NCBI GenBank assembly: GCA_027492415.1
Contig: JAPUEV010000223.1
Coordinates: 1 to 12,099, forward strand
Direction of reading: 5' to 3'
DNA: 12,099 nt
Source of the DNA: Ignavibacteria bacterium
GTDB lineage: Bacteria; Bacteroidota; Ignavibacteria; Tepidaquicellales; OLB5
Shown piece by piece: positions 7,100-12,099 of this stretch. The notes under the pieces are model-generated. The model saw only the letters and a list, made by a program, of their open reading frames with translations, was not told the origin of the DNA and did not search any database. Position 1 is the first letter of the stretch; each line of letters starts with the position of its first letter. Made by a program: the position numbers and the translations under genes.

Positions 7100-7549
7100 T
7101 TAAGCGCCTTTTTTTAATTTAAGAAATTCATTGATAAGCTCACCGCCGCGCTCAAAATCATTTGCCCTTATTTTAAGCTGTTTTCTTCTGTTCTTTAATT
7201 TCAGCTTAATAATGCGGTATGTTGTTTCTTCATCATGTTTCCTTATTCTGCCTATTTTAACATTTATTATATCGCTTAACATTACTTCACGCTCACCAAA
7301 CCTGTTTTTGAAAATTATCCTGTCACCTTTCAATATTATCATTGGTGCGCGGATAATATTCATAACTACAATAAAAAGGAAAATTATTATGAATAATATC
7401 AGTATGTAGAATATCGGGTCGTTGTATAATGACCTGAAGCTCTCGCCAACGGTACCTCTTATCAAAACGTATGCTGCAAAAAATATCAGGTATATTACCA
7501 GTGACTGGTAATAGAAATCCATTCTGTGCCTGTGTATTTTTTCCTGCAT
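7100..7549 (-). CDS. Small two-helix membrane protein with PH-like cytoplasmic tail, unknown function
   Basis: I do not recognise this gene. From the ATG at 7549 it encodes 149 residues. A basic N-terminus (MQEKIHRHR) is followed by two hydrophobic helices (about 14-31 and 46-66) joined by a short polar loop. A soluble domain of about 80 residues contains regular beta strands: MIILKGDRIIFKN, GEREVMLSDIINVKI, YRIIKLKLKN and RKQLKIRAN, then a closing helix ending in lysines. Helix pair, beta strands, terminal helix is the pattern of bacterial PH-like membrane proteins, but no diagnostic motif confirms it. A TTG two codons upstream (7555) would give 151 residues; ATG is preferred. The gene sits two to eight bases after murG and 16 before murC, so it is surely co-transcribed with them. 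A role in envelope synthesis or division is inferred only from position. Confidence 0.85.
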   Translation of the reverse strand: MQEKIHRHRMDFYYQSLVIYLIFFAAYVLIRGTVGESFRSLYNDPIFYILILFIIIFLFIVVMNIIRAPMIILKGDRIIFKNRFGEREVMLSDIINVKIGRIRKHDEETTYRIIKLKLKNRRKQLKIRANDFERGGELINEFLKLKKGA

Positions 7550-7556
7550 TATCAAA

Positions 7557-8657
7557 TTAATTTTTACTTTTGTTAACCAATTCAGTTAACATTACCGCAA
7601 TTTTTGATGCTGCTTCTGTATTAGCCATAAGGCTGATGCTGCTTCTCATATATGAAAGCTTGTTATCATCATTAATAAGCCTTAACACCGATGTTTCCAG
7701 CTTTTGGTTCAAATCCTTATCCAGTAAGATCTCTGCGCCGTTTTTATCAGCTACGGCCCTGGCATTTTTTTCCTGGTGGTTCTCTGATGCCTGCGGATAC
7801 GGAACAAAAATTGCCGGGGAGCCAAAGCTTGCCAGCTCCATTATTGTTGATATGCCTGAGCGGCAAAGTACAAGATCGCTGGCAGAATATGCAAAATCTA
7901 TCTTATCAATATATTTCAATACTTTTACGCTTCTGTTTGATGATACTGCGGAATTAACAGCTTCATGATCACCATTACCGGTTTGCCATATTATCTGTAT
8001 TCCGCTTCCCGTTAAATTTTTAAAACATTTAAGCAGTGCTGAATTTATTGAATGCGCTCCCTGGCTTCCGCCAAAAACAAATAATGTTTTTTTATCAGCA
8101 TCCAAACCGAAAAATTTACTGGCTTCAGATCTTTCATATCTCATTAGATTCTGCCTAACAGGGTATGACATAACGCTCACATTATCGCTTCTTTTAAGGA
8201 ATTTCTTTGTACCTTCAAAATTTAATATTACTTTATCAGCTTTTGGTGAAACCAGCTTTACTGTTACGCCGGGATAGAAATTTCCTTCTTCGATAACATT
8301 AGTTATGCCAAAAGACTGTGCTGCTTTCAGTACCGGTCCTGATACAAATCCGCCAGTACCGTAAACCAGTTCAGGTGAAAAATCTTTTATTATTTTTTTT
8401 GATTCTTTCAGTGCTTTAAATATTTTAAATGCTGCTGATAAATTTTTTAAATTTAAGCTTCTTTTTATTCCCGTTATCTCAATTGTTTCAAGCTCATATC
8501 CGTTTGCCGGAACTATCTTTTCTTCAATTCTTCCTTTTGCGCCTATGAACTTTATCTTTATTTCACTGTTAATCTTCTTCAGCTCATCAGCAATTGCAAT
8601 TGCCGGGTAAATATGACCGCCTGTACCGCCGGCTGCAAAAATTATCCTGTTAATCAT
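7557..8657 (-). CDS. murG: Lipid II synthase MurG (GlcNAc transferase)
   Basis: MurG is a peripheral inner-membrane GT-B glycosyltransferase that adds GlcNAc from UDP-GlcNAc to lipid I, giving lipid II. From the ATG at 8657 it has 366 residues, the usual length. The N-terminal glycine-rich loop GGTGGHIYPA (10-19) is intact. GTGGFVSGPV (100-109), GGSQGAHSIN (196-205) and the UDP-GlcNAc site CRSGISTIMELASFG (265-279) with NHQEKNA (293-299) follow. The segment normally containing HEQN reads IEEGNFYPG (122-130), keeping the asparagine but changing the preceding residues. An open frame extends 31 codons upstream to 8750, but that part lies inside ftsW and has no MurG character. The chosen ATG overlaps the ftsW stop by eight bases (ATGATTAA) behind a weak AGG ribosome site, which suggests coupling. 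Confidence 0.97.
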   Translation of the reverse strand: MINRIIFAAGGTGGHIYPAIAIADELKKINSEIKIKFIGAKGRIEEKIVPANGYELETIEITGIKRSLNLKNLSAAFKIFKALKESKKIIKDFSPELVYGTGGFVSGPVLKAAQSFGITNVIEEGNFYPGVTVKLVSPKADKVILNFEGTKKFLKRSDNVSVMSYPVRQNLMRYERSEASKFFGLDADKKTLFVFGGSQGAHSINSALLKCFKNLTGSGIQIIWQTGNGDHEAVNSAVSSNRSVKVLKYIDKIDFAYSASDLVLCRSGISTIMELASFGSPAIFVPYPQASENHQEKNARAVADKNGAEILLDKDLNQKLETSVLRLINDDNKLSYMRSSISLMANTEAASKIAVMLTELVNKSKN

Positions 8658-9798
8658 GTACACTGCCTGCTGTTGCCAGCGTTTCTCTAAGTAATGCGCC
8701 TTTGGGCTGCATTCTGTATGTTGATATATTGAGTAAAATTCCGACTGCAATTGAATTAAAAATAATTGATGTTCCGCCGTAGCTGATAAATGGCAGTGTT
8801 TGACCCGTTGTAGGTATCATACCGGTAGCAACCATCATATTAATAATTGCATTCATTCCGATAATTATTGTGATACCAAATGCCAGGTTCCTGCCAAAAT
8901 CATCCTGCATTGATATTGCCAGCTTTAATCCGCGGTAAACAAACAAGGCGAATAAAAGAATAACTATAGTAACTCCCCAGAAACCGTATTCTTCGCCTAC
9001 GATTGAAAACACAAAATCATCGTATGATTGCGGAAGGAAAAGTTCACGCTGGTTTGAGTTACCGGGTCCGACCCCGAAGAATCCGCCATTACCGAAACCG
9101 ATTATAGCCTGTGAAAGCTGGTAACTACCGTTTCCGCCCTGGGAATGCTCCTGGTAGGAAAACAGCCTGTTAAGTATGTATGGCTTTGACAGCACAAACA
9201 AAACTGCTGCAGGAATCAGGGAAAGCACAGTGATACCCAAATGTTTCATTTTCACTTTGCCAACCCAGAACAGCATCAGGCTTGAAATGAAAATCACGCT
9301 TGCCGTTGAAAAATTAGGCTGAATAGCTATCAATGCCACAACTATAAGCACATAACCAAGTATCGGAAGGTAACCGTAATACAGGTTGCTTACATAATCT
9401 TTTTTCTTTGCAAGCAGGTAAGATATATTTATTAAAAGAGCGTACTTTACAAAATCTGCGGGCTGGAAGCTGAAACCGCCGAGATAGATCCACCTTGCAG
9501 CGCCCTTGGTTGTTTCAACCCCTGCTACCAAAAGATATAAAAGCATTAAGATCGCAGCACCCATTAAAATCTTCCTGTATTTTATCAGGTTCAGGTAACT
9601 GATTCTTGAAACAAGGAATATCAAAACTATACCCAGGCCTGCCCTTAACAAATGGTTGCGGAAAAGGAACATGCTGTCCTTATTCATATTCACAGCCCAG
9701 CTTGATGATGCACTGTATACAACACCCAGGCTGAATGTTATCAGCGCAAGTATCGGTATCAGTATACCCAGGTCTATTTTATTTATTCTTGTTTCCAA
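8650..9798 (-). CDS. ftsW: Septal peptidoglycan polymerase FtsW
   Basis: FtsW is a SEDS-family glycosyltransferase that polymerises lipid II at the septum with its partner class B PBP. The 382-residue protein is a polytopic membrane protein with about ten hydrophobic helices. It carries the family signature near the C-terminus, TGMIPTTGQTLPFISYGG (325-342). The large periplasmic loop ends in SYDDFVFSIVGEEYG (258-272), where D261 fits the catalytic aspartate of SEDS polymerases. QPNFSTA (160-166) replaces the common QPDLGTA. FtsW rather than RodA is preferred because the gene lies between murD and murG. The apparent start is TTG, three bases after the murD stop and in the same frame, without a Shine-Dalgarno sequence. 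The next methionine (residue 38) would remove the first helix. The 3' end overlaps murG by eight bases. Confidence 0.96.
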   Translation of the reverse strand: METRINKIDLGILIPILALITFSLGVVYSASSSWAVNMNKDSMFLFRNHLLRAGLGIVLIFLVSRISYLNLIKYRKILMGAAILMLLYLLVAGVETTKGAARWIYLGGFSFQPADFVKYALLINISYLLAKKKDYVSNLYYGYLPILGYVLIVVALIAIQPNFSTASVIFISSLMLFWVGKVKMKHLGITVLSLIPAAVLFVLSKPYILNRLFSYQEHSQGGNGSYQLSQAIIGFGNGGFFGVGPGNSNQRELFLPQSYDDFVFSIVGEEYGFWGVTIVILLFALFVYRGLKLAISMQDDFGRNLAFGITIIIGMNAIINMMVATGMIPTTGQTLPFISYGGTSIIFNSIAVGILLNISTYRMQPKGALLRETLATAGSVHD

Positions 9799-9801
9799 CT
9801 G

Positions 9802-11172
9802 TTACTTTAATGAGTTTACTATATTTTTAAAAACTTCGCCCCTGTGCTCGTAATTATCAAACATATCAAAGCTTGCGCATGCGGGTGAAAGCAGTATTAC
9901 ATCATTTTTTACTGCATTTTCCCTAGCTTTGTTTACTGCATCATCCATAGTGCCTGCAATTGTAACCGGAAGCTTATCCTTGAAAAAATCATATACTTTT
10001 TGTTTGGAATCCCCAATTGCTATAATATGTTTAACGTGCTGTTTTACTTCGTTTTCAATCTGTGTATAATCATTACCTTTATCTTTTCCGCCCAGGATAA
10101 GCACCAGCGGCTCATTAAAGCCTTTTAATGCATACCATACTGAGTTAACATTCGTTGCTTTTGAATCATTATAATACTTTACTCCATCAAGCTCCCTTAC
10201 ATATTCAAGCCTGTGCTCTACACCTTTAAAGTTCTCTAGTGTCTTTTTTATGTATTCCTTTTCAATCCCGAATATCTTTGCTGAAATTACCGATGCCATA
10301 GCATTATAGACATTATGCTCTCCTTTTATTATCAGCTTCTGGGTATCGATAATATTTTCTTCACCCATGTAATAATAATAAATGAGGTCAAGGTTGTTTA
10401 AAAATGCGCCTTCTTTTGTTTCATCTTTAACTGCATCTGTTAAGCTGAATGCCGAGAGGTGGGAGTGAACGTTCGCAGCGGATTTCCTGACAAGCTCATC
10501 ATCATAGTTAAACACAAAATAATCGCTTTCATTCTGGTTTTCTGCTATTCTCATTTTTGATTCAACATATTTTTCAAATGATTCATATCTATCCATATGG
10601 TCAGGTGTCGCATTCAGCATAATAGCTATGAACGGCTTAAAATCTTTAATGTTATCCAGCTGGAAGCTGCTTGTTTCTAGTACAATAATTGATCTCTCAT
10701 CTGTCTCTTCAACTATATCACTAAACGCTATGCCAATATTTCCGCAAACAAATGTTTTATAGCCTGCATCTTTGAACATTTCTCCTATAAGCGTTGTGGT
10801 TGTGGTTTTGCCATTTGTTCCTGTAATCGCTATCACTTTGCCCTTGCAGAACCACGATGCTGCTTCTATTTCACTGACTACATTTATCCCATTCTTCAAC
10901 GATCTCTGTATCACTTCTGAATTCTGCGGAACACCCGGGCTTACAACAAGTATTTCACTTTCATAAACTCTCTCAGAATGTTTGCCAAATTCATGCTCAA
11001 TTCCAGATGCATTTATCTCTTCAATAAAGTTTTTATCAATCTTCTTTTCATCACCAGCATCGCTTAAGAATACATCGTACCCTTTGCGCTTTAGCAATTT
11101 AGCAGCTGCAACACCGCTTCTTGCTGCGCCTATAATTGTTACTTTCTTGTTTTTTTCTAATATATCAACCAC
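9802..11172 (-). CDS. murD: UDP-N-acetylmuramoyl-L-alanine--D-glutamate ligase MurD
   Basis: MurD is the cytoplasmic ATP-dependent ligase that adds D-glutamate to UDP-MurNAc-L-Ala. The 456-residue protein starts with a Rossmann-type domain, VTIIGAARSGVAAA (11-24). The central ATPase has the P-loop TGTNGKTTTTT (117-127), LETSSFQLD (165-173) and NATPDHMDRY (187-196). The C-terminal domain has the order EHRLE (319-323), NDSKATN (335-341) and LSPACASFDMFDNYEHRG (428-445), a pattern typical of MurD. Length is normal. The start codon is GTG. An AAAGGA sequence (11185-11190) lies 12 bases upstream, further than ideal, and begins at the stop of the barrel-like gene. The gap to that gene is 16 bases. 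No missing catalytic residues are seen. Confidence 0.98.
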   Translation of the reverse strand: MVDILEKNKKVTIIGAARSGVAAAKLLKRKGYDVFLSDAGDEKKIDKNFIEEINASGIEHEFGKHSERVYESEILVVSPGVPQNSEVIQRSLKNGINVVSEIEAASWFCKGKVIAITGTNGKTTTTTLIGEMFKDAGYKTFVCGNIGIAFSDIVEETDERSIIVLETSSFQLDNIKDFKPFIAIMLNATPDHMDRYESFEKYVESKMRIAENQNESDYFVFNYDDELVRKSAANVHSHLSAFSLTDAVKDETKEGAFLNNLDLIYYYYMGEENIIDTQKLIIKGEHNVYNAMASVISAKIFGIEKEYIKKTLENFKGVEHRLEYVRELDGVKYYNDSKATNVNSVWYALKGFNEPLVLILGGKDKGNDYTQIENEVKQHVKHIIAIGDSKQKVYDFFKDKLPVTIAGTMDDAVNKARENAVKNDVILLSPACASFDMFDNYEHRGEVFKNIVNSLK

Positions 11173-11188
11173 TTTATTATATTTTCCT

Positions 11189-11842
11189 TTATCTTGGAAA
11201 TGTTACGCCAACATTTAAGCCAATACCCTGGTATCTCAGGTCATCAAACTCTCTTAAATAATTGAAATATTTAAGTTCTACCATAATATTAAAATCATAA
11301 TTTCTGAAAAATACTGCGCCTGCGATAAGATTTAATCCCATACCGCCGCGTGCAGCTACACTTGTTTTTTCCGGATCGTCCCTATCCCTGCCGATAAAAT
11401 GGAGTCCCAAACCGCCGCCTACGAACGGGTCAACTTCTGATTTATTGGATGAGCCTAAGAACGGGTACATAACGTTTACATCAAGACCTATATCAGTAAA
11501 TGCCGGGCTTGTTTTGAATCTGAAAGGGATACTTATTTCAGCCCAGAAACCATCACCAACATATTTGCCAAATGCTTCGAGAGCAATAAGCTGGTTACCG
11601 TTATAATCACCCTGCAGAAAGAACATACCGATCTTGCCGCCCGGTACAAAGTAAATTTTCTTTGTTGGTTTCTGCATCAGCTTAAGCGAGCCTGATTGTG
11701 ATTTTGTTTCCTTTGAACTTAAATTCAAACCTGAATTATCCGCAGATTTTAATTTAAGCTCTCCAACTGAAAGCTGCGAGAATGTTACACCTGTTACAAG
11801 GAGTAATAAAACGAGGGTTCTTGTTAATTTTGTTATTTTCAT
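11189..11842 (-). CDS. Putative outer-membrane beta-barrel protein
   Basis: The exact family is not recognised. The 217-residue protein begins with a typical signal peptide: basic MKITKLTR, a leucine/valine core, and likely cleavage near TFS before Q23. A polar serine/lysine-rich spacer runs to about residue 60. From about 63 to the end it shows alternating hydrophobic and polar strands with glycine and aromatic residues (for example FVPGGKIGMFFLQGDY, DPFVGGGLGLHFIG, ARGGMGLNLIAGAVFF). This resembles an eight-strand-type barrel. It ends YQGIGLNVGVTFPR, close to the aromatic-ended C-terminal strand of barrel proteins but with two extra residues. AAAGGA lies seven bases before the ATG. It sits 28 bases after mraY and 16 before murD, so it is co-directional and probably co-transcribed. 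A link to wall synthesis is inferred from location only. Confidence 0.8.
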   Translation of the reverse strand: MKITKLTRTLVLLLLVTGVTFSQLSVGELKLKSADNSGLNLSSKETKSQSGSLKLMQKPTKKIYFVPGGKIGMFFLQGDYNGNQLIALEAFGKYVGDGFWAEISIPFRFKTSPAFTDIGLDVNVMYPFLGSSNKSEVDPFVGGGLGLHFIGRDRDDPEKTSVAARGGMGLNLIAGAVFFRNYDFNIMVELKYFNYLREFDDLRYQGIGLNVGVTFPR

Positions 11843-11849
11843 AATTCGT

Positions 11850-11855
11850 TCCTTT
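11850..11855 (-). promoter_or_regulatory. Shine-Dalgarno site of the barrel-protein gene
   Basis: The minus strand reads AAAGGA seven bases before the ATG at 11842, within the 28-base gap after mraY. It supports the chosen start. The gap is too short for a promoter to be identified with confidence. Confidence 0.65.
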
Positions 11856-11870
11856 ATAAATAATTAATTT

Positions 11871-12099
11871 TTATCTTACTTTGAATGTTGCAAACGTTAA
11901 AATTGCAAGGATAACAGCAACTATATAAAACCTTGTAACAATTTTCGGCTCCGGTACTCCGCTTAATTCAAAATGATGGTGCAGCGGCGCCATTTTAAAA
12001 ATCCTTTTTCCTTCACCGTATTTCTTTTTGGTGTATTTAAAATAATACCTTTGCACAATTACTGAAATTGATTCAGCGAAAAATATACCCCCTAAGATA
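11871..12099 (-). CDS. mraY: Phospho-N-acetylmuramoyl-pentapeptide transferase MraY, C-terminal part
   Basis: MraY is the polytopic inner-membrane enzyme that transfers phospho-MurNAc-pentapeptide from UDP to undecaprenyl phosphate, giving lipid I. Only the last 75 or so codons are in the window; the frame stays open to the right edge, so the gene is cut by the window, not broken. The visible part reads LGGIFFAESISVIVQRYYF, a membrane segment with the family's conserved glutamate. Next is KRIFKMAPLHHHFEL, containing the diagnostic triple-histidine motif, then GVPEPKIVTRFYIV and a last hydrophobic helix ending ATFKVR. This closely follows the C-terminus known from other MraY proteins. The short reading frame beginning with GTG at 12056 is not a true start. 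The following barrel gene begins 28 bases downstream. Confidence 0.97.
   Translation of the reverse strand, partial: ILGGIFFAESISVIVQRYYFKYTKKKYGEGKRIFKMAPLHHHFELSGVPEPKIVTRFYIVAVILAILTFATFKVR

Noticed and set aside
8658..8750. N-terminal 31-codon extension of murG
   Set aside because: It lies within ftsW and precedes the conserved MurG N-terminus; the ATG at 8657 gives normal family length.

Overview
The window carries most of a dcw (division and cell-wall) cluster read on the minus strand. In transcription order it runs: 3' end of mraY, an outer-membrane barrel-like protein, murD, ftsW, murG, a small two-helix membrane protein, murC, murB, ftsQ, ftsA and ftsZ. A secreted WD40-repeat protein on the plus strand converges on ftsZ at the left edge. 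No rRNA, tRNA, CRISPR array, insertion sequence or integrase is visible.

The base composition is AT-rich and the dcw gene set is that of a Gram-negative-type, peptidoglycan-synthesising bacterium. The outer-membrane barrel-like gene and the style of the secreted WD40 gene suggest the Bacteroidota/Ignavibacteria/Chlorobi side of the tree. Several genes have clear Shine-Dalgarno sequences (perfect AGGAGG at ftsQ, AAGGAG at ftsZ, AAAGGA at the barrel gene). That fits Ignavibacteria or Chlorobi better than classical Bacteroidia, which mostly do not use them. The lineage is an inference; no marker in the window settles it.

Layout: 5-1045 (+) is the secreted seven-blade WD40 propeller. 1046-1327 is the convergent intergenic region, with a strong perfect hairpin at 1052-1079 and a GC-richer stretch that can fold into a three-way junction (1141-1253). 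1328-4798 (-) holds ftsZ, ftsA and ftsQ, the divisome core. 4795-7083 (-) holds murB and murC. 7100-7549 (-) is the unrecognised membrane protein. 7557-11172 (-) holds murG, ftsW and murD. 11189-11842 (-) is the barrel-like protein, and 11871-12099 (-) is the mraY C-terminus.

The genes form a functional unit. MurB and MurC act in building UDP-MurNAc and adding its first amino acid, and MurD adds the second. MraY and MurG build lipid I and lipid II. FtsW polymerises lipid II at the septum, and FtsQ, FtsA and FtsZ organise the ring. Intergenic gaps are very short, with overlaps at ftsW/murG (8 nt) and murB/ftsQ (4 nt), which implies one transcript and translational coupling. Three genes appear to start with TTG and one with GTG. 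Two of the TTG starts (murB, ftsW) lie exactly three bases after the upstream stop and in the same frame.

I do not see a clear new multi-gene system. The best leads are the structured intergenic element, the uncharacterised membrane gene between murG and murC, and the barrel-like gene inside the cluster.
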